Notes: generated from the sequence alone by a model not told the origin. 64,000 bases of DNA from Sphingobacterium cavernae (GCF_008520265.1 NZ_VIQM01000013.1:19944-83943), one strand, 5' to 3'; counted from the first letter of the stretch, positions 48,059 to 60,494 are shown. Made by a program: numbers and translations.

Positions 48059-48121
48059 ATTTTTTAGCTTAAAAATTTATTAACTCGATAACATTGCAAT
48101 ATTTATGCCAATACAACTATA

Positions 48122-49006
48122 TTATTTGCTGTAAATAGTACCTTTTGCTGCTTCAAGTGTGTTTTTCAACAACCCAACGATCGTCATTAGCCCTACACCA
48201 CCCGGTACAGGCGTTATCCAAGAAGCTTTTTTTGAAACTTCTTCGAAATCTACATCGCCATATAATTTAAAACCAGATTTTGTTTCTGTAGAATTTTCTC
48301 TATTAATACCCACATCAATTACAATAGCACCATCCTTTACCATATCAGCTGTTACAAAATTTTTCTTACCAATAGCTGCAACAACGATATCACCACGAAG
48401 AACTTCAGTTTTCAGGTCCGCAGTACGACTATGGGTTAATGTAACTGTACAGTTTCCAGGGTTACTGTTACGCGCTAACAAAATACTCATCGGTGACCCC
48501 ACAATATTACTGCGACCTACCACTACAGCGTGCTTACCTGTCGTATCGATACCGTAATGCTCCAACATCAACATGATGCCATAAGGCGTCGCTGGAATAA
48601 AACATGGTAAATTTCGTTGCATACGACCCAAGTTAATAGGATGAAAACCATCTACATCCTTACGGTAATCGATAGCTTCTGTAATCTTATCAGGATCAAT
48701 ATGTTTAGGTAATGGTAATTGAACGATTAATCCATCAATGTTTTCGTCTTTATTGATCTCTTCAATCTTAGCGATTAACTCTTCTTCGGTAATATCTACG
48801 CCGTAACGAATGTTTGTTGACTCGAAACCAACCAACTCACAGTTACGCATTTTACTTGCAACATATGTTTCGCTACCGCCATCATTTCCTACTAAGATCG
48901 CTACCAAATGAGGTTTACGACCCGCAGCAGCTGTAAATTCAGCTGCATCTCTTTTAATATCTTCTTTAATCTTAGCGGATACTTCTTTACCGTCTAATAA
49001 TCTCAT
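48122..49006 (-). CDS. folD: Bifunctional methylenetetrahydrofolate dehydrogenase/cyclohydrolase
   Basis: 294 residues, NADP-dependent one-carbon enzyme. Catalytic-region ETYVASKMRNCELVGF (Lys in YVASK), GLIVQLPLPKHI, KDVDGFHPINLGRM, VVVGRSNIVGSPMSILLARN and DVGINRE, PVPGGVGLMTIVGLLKNT are all conserved. Confidence 0.97.
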   Translation of the reverse strand: MRLLDGKEVSAKIKEDIKRDAAEFTAAAGRKPHLVAILVGNDGGSETYVASKMRNCELVGFESTNIRYGVDITEEELIAKIEEINKDENIDGLIVQLPLPKHIDPDKITEAIDYRKDVDGFHPINLGRMQRNLPCFIPATPYGIMLMLEHYGIDTTGKHAVVVGRSNIVGSPMSILLARNSNPGNCTVTLTHSRTADLKTEVLRGDIVVAAIGKKNFVTADMVKDGAIVIDVGINRENSTETKSGFKLYGDVDFEEVSKKASWITPVPGGVGLMTIVGLLKNTLEAAKGTIYSK

Positions 49007-49037
49007 GCTTATATATTTTTATAGGTTGATCTACGAA

Positions 49038-50828
49038 CTAATCTAATTTTAAAACAGCCATAAACGCCGATTGCGGAATCTCTACGTTACCTACTTGACG
49101 CATACGTTTTTTACCTTTTTTCTGTTTCTCCAATAGTTTACGCTTACGCGAAATATCACCACCATAACATTTAGCAGTTACGTCTTTACGTAAAGCCGAA
49201 ATCGTTTCACGGGCAATAATCTTCGCACCAATTGATGCTTGAATACGAATTTCGAATTGTTGACGTGGTAAAAGTTCTTTCAATTTCTCACAGATTTTCT
49301 TACCAAAATCATACGCATTACTACGGTGGATCAACGATGATAATGCATCCACAGGTTCATCATTTAGACGAATATCTAATTTCACTAAATCGGATTGTCT
49401 GTAGCCTATTTGATGATAGTCAAATGAGGCATACCCTTTAGAAATGGTTTTTAATTTATCGTAAAAATCAAATACAATCTCACCCATTGGCATCTCAAAA
49501 ACCAATTCTACACGATCAGAAGTCAAGTATGATTGATTGATGATAGTACCACGTTTCTGAATACAAAGTGACATTACTGGCCCCACGAAATCAGATTTTG
49601 TAATAATATTTGCTTTGATATATGGCTCTTCAATCATATCCAATTTACTTGGATCTGGTAAGTCCGATGGATTATGAACAAGAATTTCCTCCTTGTCCTT
49701 GGTCATATACGCTTTGTAAGAAACGTTGGGAACTGTGGTAATTACAGTCATATTGAATTCACGTTCTAAACGCTCTTGAATAATCTCCATGTGAAGCATA
49801 CCCAAGAAACCACAACGGAAACCAAATCCCAATGCCGCTGAAGATTCTGGTTCAAAAACCAAAGAAGCATCATTCAATTGCAATCTGTGCATTGACTCAC
49901 GCAATTCTTCGTAATCTTCTGTATCTACAGGATAAATACCCGCAAAAACCATTGGTTTTACCTCTTCGAAACCATTAATAGCTTCTGTACTAGGGCGGTC
50001 TTTATGCGTGATTGTATCCCCTACTTTTACTTCTCTTGCTTCTTTAATACCAGAAATAATATAGCCTACATCACCAGTTTTGATAACATCCTTAGCAACC
50101 TGATTTAGCTTCAATGTACCTATCTCATCGGCATAATATTCTTTACCGGTAGCAATAAATTTTACTTTATCGCCTTTGCGAATTTCGCCATTCTCCACTT
50201 TGAAATACGCCATAATACCACGGAAAGAGTTGAATACTGAGTCAAAAATCAAAGCTTGAAGTGGCGCTTCAGGATCACCAACAGGCGCAGGAACACGCTC
50301 TACGATAGCTCTTAGAATATCTGGAATTCCCAAGCCAGTTTTACCAGAGGCAGGAATAATATCTTCACGTTTCCCACCTATCAAGTCGATAATTTGATCT
50401 TTTACTTCTTCTGGCATTGCACCAGGTAAATCCATTTTATTTAGAATCGGGATGATTTCTAAATCATGCTCCATTGCCAAATATAAATTGGAAATAGTCT
50501 GTGCTTGAATACCTTGTGAAGCATCCACAATTAGTAATGCACCTTCACACGCCGCGATAGAACGAGATACCTCATAGGAGAAATCCACGTGTCCAGGCGT
50601 ATCAATAAGATTCAAAGTATATTTTTCACCATCTTGGATATAATCCATCTGGATCGCGTGACTTTTGATCGTGATACCACGTTCGCGTTCCAAATCCATA
50701 TTATCCAAAAGTTGCGCTTGTGCTTCTCGTTGTGAGATAGTGTTTGTATATTCTAATAATCTATCCGCCAAGGTACTTTTACCGTGGTCAATGTGTGCTA
50801 TAATACAAAAATTACGTATATGCTTCAT
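49038..50828 (-). CDS. lepA: Elongation factor 4 (LepA) GTPase
   Basis: 596 residues. Translational GTPase that acts on the ribosome in back-translocation or assembly. G1 [16 protein letters not shown] (residues 10-25), G3 [16 protein letters not shown]4 NKMD, and the LepA-specific C-terminal [26 protein letters not shown]. About 30 bases from folD. Confidence 0.98.
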   Translation of the reverse strand: MKHIRNFCIIAHIDHGKSTLADRLLEYTNTISQREAQAQLLDNMDLERERGITIKSHAIQMDYIQDGEKYTLNLIDTPGHVDFSYEVSRSIAACEGALLIVDASQGIQAQTISNLYLAMEHDLEIIPILNKMDLPGAMPEEVKDQIIDLIGGKREDIIPASGKTGLGIPDILRAIVERVPAPVGDPEAPLQALIFDSVFNSFRGIMAYFKVENGEIRKGDKVKFIATGKEYYADEIGTLKLNQVAKDVIKTGDVGYIISGIKEAREVKVGDTITHKDRPSTEAINGFEEVKPMVFAGIYPVDTEDYEELRESMHRLQLNDASLVFEPESSAALGFGFRCGFLGMLHMEIIQERLEREFNMTVITTVPNVSYKAYMTKDKEEILVHNPSDLPDPSKLDMIEEPYIKANIITKSDFVGPVMSLCIQKRGTIINQSYLTSDRVELVFEMPMGEIVFDFYDKLKTISKGYASFDYHQIGYRQSDLVKLDIRLNDEPVDALSSLIHRSNAYDFGKKICEKLKELLPRQQFEIRIQASIGAKIIARETISALRKDVTAKCYGGDISRKRKLLEKQKKGKKRMRQVGNVEIPQSAFMAVLKLD

Positions 50829-50926
50829 ACAGGTGTTATGCCTTCAAATTTAAAAAGCAAATATACTGTATTTATATGAAGAAATACGCAGTAAAATGCG
50901 CGGTGCTGGGAGATTTTTATGGTAAT

Positions 50927-50959
50927 AAAAAAGGGTTATCGATGTTCAATCAATAACCC
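50927..50959 (-). terminator. Terminator of fbaA
   Basis: An 11-bp stem 50933-50943/50949-50959 (one wobble on the minus strand) is followed on the minus strand by six Ts. Confidence 0.8.
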
Positions 50960-50984
50960 CTTCTACTATATAGAATGTTTGGTA

Positions 50985-52064
<1,080 letters not shown>

Positions 52065-52363
52065 TTTGTATTATTTTTAATGAAGTTATAAAAATATAAT
52101 TAATTTATCAGTAAAAAAAATAATAGTGTAAAAAATACACTATCAATTCAATATAATGCTACAAAAATTGGAATAATAAACATATTAGTTAACTTTTTAG
52201 ATCGATAATTTCCATGAAATAAAAAATGGATTCAATACATTCATATCTTCGGTCAGCAATCATTAAACTACTTTTTAATACGTTGAACCTCTATTTTTAA
52301 AACAGATAATTTGAAATTATCTGTACATTTATAGTGTTTAATTACTATCTAAAAGGAAATATA
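52065..52363. other. Divergent fbaA / ArsC-like spacer
   Basis: AT-rich, with no reading frame or clear structure. It must contain the fbaA promoter and the promoter of the ArsC-like gene. I could not place either with confidence. Confidence 0.4.
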
Positions 52364-52717
52364 ATGTTAGACGTCTACGGAATTAAGAATTGTACCACTG
52401 TTAAAAAAGCATTGGATTGGTTAAATGAACATAATATTCAATATACTTTTCATGATTATAAAAAAGAACCTGCTCAAGTTTCAAAATTGATTGCGTGGCA
52501 ACAACTTGTTTCATGGGAAAGTTTAGTTAATAAAAAAGGTACAACCTGGAAAAAACTTTCGCCAGAACAACAAGCTGCTGTCGTAGATGAGCAATCAGCA
52601 CGTGCAGTATTATTACAAAATAACAGTATGATCAAACGTCCGATTATTGAGTTGGAAAATGAAATTATCTTAGGATTTGATGAAAAAACATACCAACAAA
52701 AACTTTCTGCCTTATGA
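52364..52717 (+). CDS. ArsC/Spx/MgsR-family protein
   Basis: 117 residues from the ATG at 52364 ([20 protein letters not shown]); an upstream ATG at 52334 would add ten residues outside the family. Thioredoxin-fold relatives of arsenate reductase. It has one Cys in the active loop (KNCTTV) instead of CxxC, and [25 protein letters not shown] at the C-terminus. Spx-like regulator or glutaredoxin-dependent reductase; undecided. Overlaps the M1 peptidase start by 4 bases. Confidence 0.85.
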   Translation: MLDVYGIKNCTTVKKALDWLNEHNIQYTFHDYKKEPAQVSKLIAWQQLVSWESLVNKKGTTWKKLSPEQQAAVVDEQSARAVLLQNNSMIKRPIIELENEIILGFDEKTYQQKLSAL

Positions 52718-54672
52718 TAAAAAACATATCTAAACTTCTTTTATTAGGTTTAGCTTTCACGCTATTTACACCTCAAATTTCTGAGGCTCAAACAAAAAGT
52801 GATTATAGTTATTTAGAAGCTTTTGGCCCAGGATTTTATACTTCAGATGGCACAGCCTACCGTTCTGCAAGTGGCAAACCAGGCTCCGCATATTGGCAAA
52901 ATGCAGCAAGCTATACTATTAAAGCATCACTAGATGACAAACTGGATAAAATCAAAGGTTCTCTGATTGTTACCTATACAAACAATAGTCCGGAGGAATT
53001 GGATTTTGTGTGGTTTCAATTGGATCAGAATCTCTTCAATTCAAAATCTAGAGGTCAAGCTATAGTTCCACTTACCGAGAGCAGATATGGAAGCGCAGGA
53101 AATAATTTCGAGGGAGGTTATGTGTTGCAAAACCTCAAAATTGATAACGAAGCAACAACGAATTATGTGATTACTGATACGCGAATGCGCATCAATTTAC
53201 CCAAACCTTTACCGGCAAAAGGTGGTAAAATTACATTCTCAATGGATTTTGAATTTTCCATTCCAGAATATGGTGCAGATAGAACTGGAATACTTCCTAC
53301 TAAAAATGGCAAAGTGTATTCTATAGCACAATGGTATCCACGTGTTTGCGTATTTGACGACATATTAGGCTGGAATACACAACCCTATACAGGTCCAGGT
53401 GAATTTTATCTCGAATTTGGTGACTTCAACGTAGAAATTACTGCACCAGCCAATCACATTGTTGCTTTGGGTGGTGAACTTTTGAACCCTTCAGAAGTAT
53501 GGACGCCATCACAGTTAGCGCGCTATAATGAGGCTCAAAATTCGGATAAGACCGTTATGATTCGTACTTTGAAAGAAGTTACGGACAAAAATACTAGACC
53601 AAACAAAAAAGAGCTGACTTGGAAATACAGACTTGAAAACGCGCATGATGTAGCCTGGACTTCTTCTGCATCTTTTATTGTGGATGCCGCAAAAATCAAT
53701 TTACCATCGGGTAAAAAAAGTCTAGCGTTATCTCTGTATCCAGAAGAAAGTAATGGTAAAAACGGTTGGGAGAGATCAACTGAATATACTAAAGCTTCTA
53801 TAGAGCATTATTCTAAAAAATGGTTGGAATACCCTTATCCAGTTGCAGTTAATGTAGCTTCAAATGTTGGTGGAATGGAATATCCAGCATTGTCATTTTG
53901 TGGCTACAATGCTAAAGGTGGAGATCTTTGGGGTGTTACAGATCATGAATTTGGACACAATTGGTTCCCGATGATTGTAGGTAGCAATGAGAGACTACAT
54001 GCTTGGATGGACGAAGGCTTCAATACTTTTATTAATGAAATTTCTACCCAACATTTTAATAAAGGCGAATATAATCAGCGATTCGGTGCAAAAAATAATT
54101 TAACACAAGCGCTTTTTAATCCTTCCCTAGAACCCGTAATGAGTTCGCCACAAAATATGCGTGAACGACATATCGGTTATTTAGCGTATTACAAACCAGC
54201 TTATGCGTTGCGATTACTGCGTGAAGAAATCATCGGCCCAGAGCGTTTTGATGTTGCATTTAGTAAGTACATTGAATATTGGGCTTACAAACACCCTACG
54301 CCAAATGATTTTTTCCGTACAATTGAAAACGAAACTGGCGAAAACTTAAATTGGTATTGGAGAGGAATGTTTCAACACAACTGGCAAATGGATCAAGCTA
54401 TTTCGGAAGTACGATATGTAGAATTGGATGAAAACAAAGGTGCCTTAATAACTGTTCAAAACTTAGGGAAACTTCCAATGCCTGTTGAAATAGAAGCAAC
54501 AACGGTAAGTGGTAAAAAAATTACAACAAAGCTGCCTGTAGAAGTATGGGAAAGAAATAGAGTGTGGACTTTCAAATTGAACTCGACAGAAAAACTATCA
54601 AAAGTTCAGTTGGATCCACGCAACGTGTACCCCGACATAAATCCGGATAATAATACTTGGAACACAAAATAG
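52714..54672 (+). CDS. M1-family metallopeptidase
   Basis: 652 residues. Signal peptide ([26 protein letters not shown]). Zinc site H411-E412-F-G-H415 in [10 protein letters not shown] with the distal Glu about 18 residues on in MDEGFNTF, and the GGMEYP substrate motif (here [11 protein letters not shown]). An exported aminopeptidase or related enzyme for periplasmic peptide breakdown. Translationally coupled to the ArsC-like gene. Confidence 0.94.
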   Translation: MIKNISKLLLLGLAFTLFTPQISEAQTKSDYSYLEAFGPGFYTSDGTAYRSASGKPGSAYWQNAASYTIKASLDDKLDKIKGSLIVTYTNNSPEELDFVWFQLDQNLFNSKSRGQAIVPLTESRYGSAGNNFEGGYVLQNLKIDNEATTNYVITDTRMRINLPKPLPAKGGKITFSMDFEFSIPEYGADRTGILPTKNGKVYSIAQWYPRVCVFDDILGWNTQPYTGPGEFYLEFGDFNVEITAPANHIVALGGELLNPSEVWTPSQLARYNEAQNSDKTVMIRTLKEVTDKNTRPNKKELTWKYRLENAHDVAWTSSASFIVDAAKINLPSGKKSLALSLYPEESNGKNGWERSTEYTKASIEHYSKKWLEYPYPVAVNVASNVGGMEYPALSFCGYNAKGGDLWGVTDHEFGHNWFPMIVGSNERLHAWMDEGFNTFINEISTQHFNKGEYNQRFGAKNNLTQALFNPSLEPVMSSPQNMRERHIGYLAYYKPAYALRLLREEIIGPERFDVAFSKYIEYWAYKHPTPNDFFRTIENETGENLNWYWRGMFQHNWQMDQAISEVRYVELDENKGALITVQNLGKLPMPVEIEATTVSGKKITTKLPVEVWERNRVWTFKLNSTEKLSKVQLDPRNVYPDINPDNNTWNTK

Positions 54673-55341
54673 ATGATTAGATATATAATTTTAGGGTTTC
54701 TTACGCTCTTATCGACATTTTCACATGCGCAACAGATCAATGGTTACATTTACGATTTGGTAAGTAGTCAGCCGCTGTATAATGTCGAAATTAAAAACTT
54801 ACGAACCAATGAAATAGCAAATTCCAATCGAGATGGTGCTTTCAAAATTGGAGGGCAAGTCAACGATTATTTAGCCGTAAATATTCTTGGTTACGATGCA
54901 GACACAATTTTTTATTACGACGATGCAGTTCGTCGAATTTATTTAAATAAAGATGAAAATATTCTGCATATCGATGAAGTATTGGTAAAAAGATTAACGG
55001 ACAACGTATTGGCAGATGAACTTGAGAAAGCTAAGAATGCTGGCAAAATTGTTGAAGTACCACGCAATAAAGGTGGCGTAAAAGTTTCTCCATCTCGCCT
55101 ATTTGGACGTGATGCAAAAAATGCCCGCAAAAATGTGGATATACTTTTTGAAGAATATCAAGCTCGAAAAATAGATCGAAGATTTACAAAGCATTTGGTA
55201 AGATCGCTATTGCCACTAAGTGATTCGGATATCGCTTTATTTCGAGAGCGATTTAGACCTAGCGTAGAATTTATCGAAAATACCACAGACGAAGACCTAA
55301 AGGTTTATATTATCGAAAGTTATACTACATTTAAAAATTAG
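54673..55341 (+). CDS. Carboxypeptidase-regulatory-like domain exported protein
   Basis: 222 residues with signal peptide (MIRYIILGFLTLLSTFSHAQ). A CarboxypepD_reg-like beta-sandwich (about 22-95: INGYIYDLVSSQPLYNVEIKNLRTNEIANSNRDGAFKIGG) is followed by an uncharacterised basic helical domain. It starts right at the M1 peptidase stop (no gap), so one operon. Function unknown. Confidence 0.85.
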   Translation: MIRYIILGFLTLLSTFSHAQQINGYIYDLVSSQPLYNVEIKNLRTNEIANSNRDGAFKIGGQVNDYLAVNILGYDADTIFYYDDAVRRIYLNKDENILHIDEVLVKRLTDNVLADELEKAKNAGKIVEVPRNKGGVKVSPSRLFGRDAKNARKNVDILFEEYQARKIDRRFTKHLVRSLLPLSDSDIALFRERFRPSVEFIENTTDEDLKVYIIESYTTFKN

Positions 55342-55343
55342 TT

Positions 55344-55378
55344 AAAATAGCAAATCATATGATTTGCTATTTTTTTTG
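55344..55378 (+). terminator. Terminator after the M1 operon
   Basis: A 30-base perfect palindrome (AAAATAGCAAATCAT with its complement, 55344-55373) followed by a T-run. Confidence 0.9.
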
Positions 55379-55455
55379 AAACAATTTTAATCCAAAGGAA
55401 AATATTATGTTATTATAAATATTGATAATATATCACACATCATCAAACTAACCTA

Positions 55456-56109
55456 ATGGAGTTTTTTATTAAAGTTATTATTTATATCCATGCATTTTTG
55501 GGTGGATTAGGCTTATTTTCTTGATTAGCGAGTATGTATTTTCGAAAAAGAAGGTCGCGACATCGTAACACAGGACACATCTTTTCTGTGTCTATGATTA
55601 TTAGTTTATCATTAATCATTGCTGTTTTACCAAATCACCAAAATGCTTTCTTATTTTTAATTGGACTATTCACTATTTACATGATTATAGCTGGTAATCG
55701 AGCATTGACGTTTAAAAATTCAGACAAAATTGAAGCTGATCTTTTCGATAGAATTGTATCTACTTCCATGCTCATCGCTTCATTAATAATGTTGATTTTT
55801 GGTGTTTTTAAAATAGATAGAATTGAAGAAGCATTACTTTATTTCTTTTTCGCAGCTTTTGGACTCTTTTTATCGATAAATGATTTACGAAATTTTAAAA
55901 GATTCAAATAAGAAAAATTGGGCTGGTTAAAAAGTCACATCGGGAGAATGATCGGTGCCTTAATTTCATCATTCACAGCATTTATAGTAACTGGACTGCA
56001 GCTTAACGAAGTTATATATTGGATTTTGCCGACAATAGTTGGTACCATTATTATTATCTATTGGAGTAATAAGGTAGAAAAAAGAAAATTCTATCGACGT
56101 CAATTATAA
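55456..56109 (+). pseudogene. Multi-pass membrane protein with two in-frame stops
   Basis: A reading frame of about 217 codons for a small membrane protein: MEFFIKVIIYIHAFLGGLGLFS, stop TGA at 55522-55524, then LASMYFRKRRSRHRNTGHIFSVSMIISLSLIIAVLP ... NDLRNFKRFK, stop TAA at 55909-55911, then EKLGWLKSHIGRMIGALISSFTAFIVTGL. All three parts stay in one frame, so both breaks are single-base substitutions (TGA probably from TGG). Five to seven membrane helices. It resembles DUF2306-type membrane proteins (family tentative). Confidence 0.85.
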
Positions 56110-56733
56110 AAAATTAATTTCTCCAAAAAAATCTGGTCGATGGAAATTAGGCTTAGGCAAATCAATAGAATTCCATGCAATAAAATGAGGTTGTGGCAAT
56201 CCATCTCCGCATTTATAAAAATTAGCATGAAAAGTATTTCCTTCTAATTCTCCAACATTTCCAAATGTGGATTTCGGAATTACTAATCCAATTTCCCACT
56301 CTTTCTTACCGTTTATTTTCTTTAATTGCACAAAAGCATCTACAGCATCGATTTGTGCTGGATCTAACCTTTGTCTTTCACTTTTGACAGCTGGACCATA
56401 TCCAATCAATCCTGTACCTAAAACATTGAATTCAAAATTATAATACGTTTGACGATTATCAAATGATATAAAGAATTCGACACAACTGTCTTCCCATACG
56501 TTTTCATTAGCTCGTATGTAAGTTGCTTTTACAAATTCTTCCTGAACTTTGTAATGCAAAAATATATGCTCACTATCGTATGCAATTTGGAATTTAACCT
56601 CTGGCTTGTAAGGATATTCATTCACCCACGGTGTATTATCTATATTATGCCAAACTAAATCGCTAAATGCGAAACGCAAAGACTCCAAATTTATAGATGG
56701 AATATGAATCTTAGGTACTTGTAGCGTATTCAT
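56104..56733 (-). CDS. CBM9-like carbohydrate-binding family protein
   Basis: 209 residues resembling family 9 carbohydrate-binding-like proteins of Bacteroidota: EVKFQIAYDSEHIFLHYKV, WEDSCVEFFISFDNRQTYYNFEFNVLGTGLIGYG and EIGLVIPKSTFG. No signal peptide is seen, so it may be cytoplasmic or wrongly located. It overlaps the decayed membrane protein by 6 bases and is immediately downstream of the kinase gene (zero gap), suggesting a linked sugar function. Confidence 0.85.
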   Translation of the reverse strand: MNTLQVPKIHIPSINLESLRFAFSDLVWHNIDNTPWVNEYPYKPEVKFQIAYDSEHIFLHYKVQEEFVKATYIRANENVWEDSCVEFFISFDNRQTYYNFEFNVLGTGLIGYGPAVKSERQRLDPAQIDAVDAFVQLKKINGKKEWEIGLVIPKSTFGNVGELEGNTFHANFYKCGDGLPQPHFIAWNSIDLPKPNFHRPDFFGEINFL

Positions 56734-57852
56734 TTACTGTTCAATCGATAGACTATTATTCAATATTTCCTTCAGCTGAGACTCATGTGCTTCTAGTTCC
56801 TGAAATAATTTCATTTGCGCACGTGTACGAACCAAATTATGGTCAATATAGTGAATTTTATAATAGGTATCGCCTTCAATATAATCTGTCAGAAAACGAA
56901 CAGCTTGCATGAATGGAAGTAACAAAACTCCATAGAACAAAGATTCTATCTCCTTTTCAGTCAAGAACTCTCTTGCTTCTTCCAAATATCCTTCCGCATA
57001 AGCTTGATATAGTGGAATATTAAGTACAATCTGCGATAAATCATTTTCGTCCTCTGCAGCTGAGTTAATAATCGTTCGAATAGCGTCACCAAAATCATAC
57101 GCAACATAACCTGGCATTACCGTATCCAAATCTATCACACACTGAACATCATCATTCTCATCCAATAATACGTTATTAAACTTGGTATCATTATGTGTTA
57201 TTCGCAAAGGCAATTCACCATTTTCTGCCATACGAAGAATTGTACGCATGCGCTCTTCTCGGGAATCTATAAAATTCAAAATATCTTGAACTTCTAACAA
57301 TCTATTAGCTTTATTTGCCGCCACAGCTGATTTTAGATTATTTAATCTGAAATCAATGTTGTGAAAATTCGGCAGAACTTCAACTATCTCACGCGCGTCA
57401 AGGGTAGAAAGCTGCTTTTGAAATTGTCCAAATGCCCTTCCTCCAGAATATGCCTGTTGGTAGGTTTCGACAATATCATAACTCTTTACATTATCTAATA
57501 ACACAAACACTCTCCAAAAGTTGCCCTGAGAATCATGATGATAGCGTTTACCATCTTTACAGGAAATAATGGTAAGGGTGTGTTTATCAACATTTTCAAC
57601 CTTACCACTTAGCACTTTCTTTAAATGATCGGTTACCAGCTGAATATTCTGCATTAAACCGTCTACATTCGGAAATATATGATGATTGATTTTCTGCAAT
57701 AAATAAGAAGTATCGGACAAAACTATACGAACTCTGAATGTATCGTTAATATGACCAGAACCAAATTTCTCAATACTTAAGATTTCACCAGAAATCTCAA
57801 ATTGAGAGACAACATTTTTCAGTTCTAAATTAAAGTCATTGGTTAAATTCAT
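56734..57852 (-). CDS. NahK-like sugar kinase / phosphotransferase family protein
   Basis: 372 residues from the ATG at 57852 (MNLTNDFNLELKN). Kinase fold of the aminoglycoside phosphotransferase superfamily: catalytic ITHNDTKFNNVLLDENDDVQCVIDLDTVMPGYVAYDFGDAIRT with the HxDxxxxN and DxD metal motifs. The nearest characterised relatives are N-acetylhexosamine 1-kinases. It probably phosphorylates an amino sugar at C1. Operon with the CBM9-like gene. Confidence 0.85.
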   Translation of the reverse strand: MNLTNDFNLELKNVVSQFEISGEILSIEKFGSGHINDTFRVRIVLSDTSYLLQKINHHIFPNVDGLMQNIQLVTDHLKKVLSGKVENVDKHTLTIISCKDGKRYHHDSQGNFWRVFVLLDNVKSYDIVETYQQAYSGGRAFGQFQKQLSTLDAREIVEVLPNFHNIDFRLNNLKSAVAANKANRLLEVQDILNFIDSREERMRTILRMAENGELPLRITHNDTKFNNVLLDENDDVQCVIDLDTVMPGYVAYDFGDAIRTIINSAAEDENDLSQIVLNIPLYQAYAEGYLEEAREFLTEKEIESLFYGVLLLPFMQAVRFLTDYIEGDTYYKIHYIDHNLVRTRAQMKLFQELEAHESQLKEILNNSLSIEQ

Positions 57853-58008
57853 GCACTTGATTATCAAATATTGCCCAATATCAATAATTCATCGTATTAA
57901 ATAAAGCTTTTTTTTATATCAAACGTTTGCACCATTTACTTGAACAATTTAGATTCAGAATTCTGTATAATTTCTTATATTCGTAATTAAAAAACACAAA
58001 TCATATTT

Positions 58009-59334
58009 ATGATCACAGAGATAGTCGTCATTTTGGTGCTTATGGTATTAAATGGTATTTTGTCAGCTTCCGAAATAGCCATAGTATCAAGTAGAAAAGC
58101 ACGTTTACAAGCAATTAGTAATCAAAACTCTGGAGCTAAAAGAGCCCTTAAATTAAAAAACGACCCCAATCAATTTTTATCGACCGTACAAATTGGAATA
58201 ACACTAATCGGTATATTGACCGGTTTTTTCTCAGGCGGATCGATTTCTACATATATCGCTGAAATTTTAAATAACATTCCTTTACTTTCAAAGTATAGCG
58301 ATACGCTATCTGTAGGTATCGTCGTATTAATAATTACATACTTGACATTAGTAATTGGCGAGCTCGTACCGAAAAGAATCGGTATGGCAATTCCTGAAAA
58401 ATATGCTTCGCTAATCGCTATTCCCATGGACACCCTCAGCAAAATAGTAAGACCGTTTGTATGGTCGCTATCGGTGGCTACGGATTTTGTCGTAAAGCTA
58501 TTAAATATAAAAAGTTCTAAAAATACCGTCACAGAGGAAGAAATTAAGGCTTTGGTGGATGAGGGTGTCGATAGCGGTGTGATCGAAGGTTTTGAGCATG
58601 ACTTGGTGGATAGACTTTTAGAAATTGGTGATAAACGTGCAATCAATATCATGGTACACCGCAATGATATCACCTATTTGGATATTGAAGACTCTTTTGA
58701 AGATATTAAAGGGTATATATTAAAGTCAAATCATACTGAATACCCTGTTTGTGAAGGGAATTTTGATAATATGAAAGGTATTATTTCGACAAAAGATTTG
58801 TTAAAAGCTTTTATTCAAAATGATAATCCAAATATTCAGAAATTAATTCAGCCGATTCCTTTTGTTAATGAAAATAGTGGAATTTATGCCGTATTAGAAT
58901 TACTTAAAAGTAGTAAAGTTACCCAAGCTGTAGTAATAGATGAATATGGTAGTCCGCAAGGTATTATTACATTGAAAGATATTTTGGGAAATTTAGTCGG
59001 CGCATTTGACGAAGAAACAAAAGAAAACAAATCTAAGTTAGTACGTCAACGCGAAGATGGATCTTTCATTATTGATGGAAGGTATCAGTTGGATGATTTC
59101 TTTGATAGATTTGAATTGGGTCTTTCGGAAGAAGACGAAGATGAGATATCAAATGTGACAACAGTCGGAGGACTTGTGTTTCTTTATCTTGATCACATAC
59201 CTTCAGAAGGTGAGTCCATCACATACAAAGGTCATAAATTGGAAGTCTTAGACATGGATGGAAATCGTATTGATAAGATTATCATGACCCGCATCCAATC
59301 TCCAAGTACGGATCTATCGGACAATATCGATTAG
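58009..59334 (+). CDS. CNNM/CorC-type (hemolysin family) membrane protein
   Basis: 441 residues. N-terminal DUF21/CNNM membrane domain with helices (about 1-170: MITEIVVILVLMVLNGILSASEIAI), two CBS domains (about 200-320), and a C-terminal CorC_HlyC domain (about 345-430: REDGSFIIDGRYQLDDFFDRF). CNNM relatives transport Mg2+ or regulate its efflux; the hemolysin label is historical. Overlaps the convergent trxA by 4 bases. Confidence 0.92.
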   Translation: MITEIVVILVLMVLNGILSASEIAIVSSRKARLQAISNQNSGAKRALKLKNDPNQFLSTVQIGITLIGILTGFFSGGSISTYIAEILNNIPLLSKYSDTLSVGIVVLIITYLTLVIGELVPKRIGMAIPEKYASLIAIPMDTLSKIVRPFVWSLSVATDFVVKLLNIKSSKNTVTEEEIKALVDEGVDSGVIEGFEHDLVDRLLEIGDKRAINIMVHRNDITYLDIEDSFEDIKGYILKSNHTEYPVCEGNFDNMKGIISTKDLLKAFIQNDNPNIQKLIQPIPFVNENSGIYAVLELLKSSKVTQAVVIDEYGSPQGIITLKDILGNLVGAFDEETKENKSKLVRQREDGSFIIDGRYQLDDFFDRFELGLSEEDEDEISNVTTVGGLVFLYLDHIPSEGESITYKGHKLEVLDMDGNRIDKIIMTRIQSPSTDLSDNID

Positions 59335-59630
59335 TCAGCATATTGCTTAATAACCGATATTAAATCTGTTCTGGTCAATAGGCCGCTCTGACGCCACACC
59401 TGTTGACCAGATTTATATAAAATCATCGTAGGTACTCCCTGAACTGAAAAGCTTCTAGCCAAAGCATTATTCTTGTCAACATCTATCTTTATAATGCTTA
59501 ATTTATCTTGAAAATGCTCTTTCACTTCTTTTAGAATTGGAGCTAATGTCTGACACGGACCGCACCATTCTGCTGAAAAATCCACTAATACTAAATTGTT
59601 TTTTGCTATCAACTCGTTAAAACTTGCCAT
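59331..59630 (-). CDS. trxA: Thioredoxin
   Basis: 99 residues, thioredoxin fold with W22-C-G-P-C26 active site and the cis-Pro GVPTMILY. Probably the partner of the TrxB at 41639-42598, though several thioredoxins are usual in such genomes. Confidence 0.94.
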   Translation of the reverse strand: MASFNELIAKNNLVLVDFSAEWCGPCQTLAPILKEVKEHFQDKLSIIKIDVDKNNALARSFSVQGVPTMILYKSGQQVWRQSGLLTRTDLISVIKQYAD

Positions 59631-59639
59631 AATCTTTAA

Positions 59640-60494
59640 TTAATTATAAGGTATACTCAATTTTTCTAAATCTTCCACATCAGACTGATACATATTCAGA
59701 TCGACAAAGCCCTTTATTCCTTTTACACTTCCTTTTTCTGAAAACTGCCAAATATCCCAATGTGCCTTTGGTGATTCAACCCAAAAATTATAGTTGGCTA
59801 TCCATAATTTATAATCTTTAAATTCCTTTTCCAAAAAATCCGTAAAATAACTATCTCCCGAATATACTATCGGGCGTACATTATAATGTGCCTCTACTCT
59901 ATCCAGCCAACGCTTCAATCCTACACGCAAGCTGTCCATCGACTGCCTACGCGGACGTTCTTCAATATCTAAAACAGGTGGTAAGTCTCCTGGTTTTAAC
60001 TTTACTGTTTTAATAAAATTATTAGCCTGCTTAATTGAATTTTCATTTGGCCTGAAGTAATGGTAAGCACCACGTAGTTTGTTTATAGATTCTACCCCTT
60101 CCCAATTCCGTTGAAACCTACTGTCACGTGCATTCTCCCCCATTGTCGCACGGACAAATATAAAGTCAATAGGGAATTTCTCATTTATCAAACTTACTGA
60201 ATCCCATAAAATCTTGCCCTGATATTGGCTCACATCAATACCAAACGATTTATCCGAATGGGCTTGCATCAGCAAAATATTACGAGCATCATGCTTACTT
60301 TTCTCGGATGTTGATTCTTTTATTTCTTTGTCGAAGAGTACATGATAGTAATACTGAATACTTTGTCGATATATCCAAACCGCAATTAATAATATAATAC
60401 TCAAAGGTATGGCAATGCTATATATCAAATATCGCCTTCTCTCGTCCCCTGGTGATGATATTTTTTTCTTGTTCGTTTTCTGATATTTCGCCAT
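59640..60494 (-). CDS. GH25 lysozyme-family protein
   Basis: 284 residues. An N-terminal membrane segment (about 25-42: IYSIAIPLSIILLIAVWIY) places the catalytic domain (about 80-280) in the periplasm. FGIDVSQYQGKILWDSV, FIFVRATMGE, GAYHYFRP and DLPPVLDIEERP (catalytic Asp/Glu) are the GH25 marks. A peptidoglycan muramidase. Nine bases from trxA. Confidence 0.92.
   Translation of the reverse strand: MAKYQKTNKKKISSPGDERRRYLIYSIAIPLSIILLIAVWIYRQSIQYYYHVLFDKEIKESTSEKSKHDARNILLMQAHSDKSFGIDVSQYQGKILWDSVSLINEKFPIDFIFVRATMGENARDSRFQRNWEGVESINKLRGAYHYFRPNENSIKQANNFIKTVKLKPGDLPPVLDIEERPRRQSMDSLRVGLKRWLDRVEAHYNVRPIVYSGDSYFTDFLEKEFKDYKLWIANYNFWVESPKAHWDIWQFSEKGSVKGIKGFVDLNMYQSDVEDLEKLSIPYN

Noticed and set aside
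55522..55524. TGA in the membrane-protein gene as selenocysteine or programmed read-through
   Set aside because: No SECIS-like hairpin, and a second ordinary TAA in the same frame makes plain decay the simpler reading.
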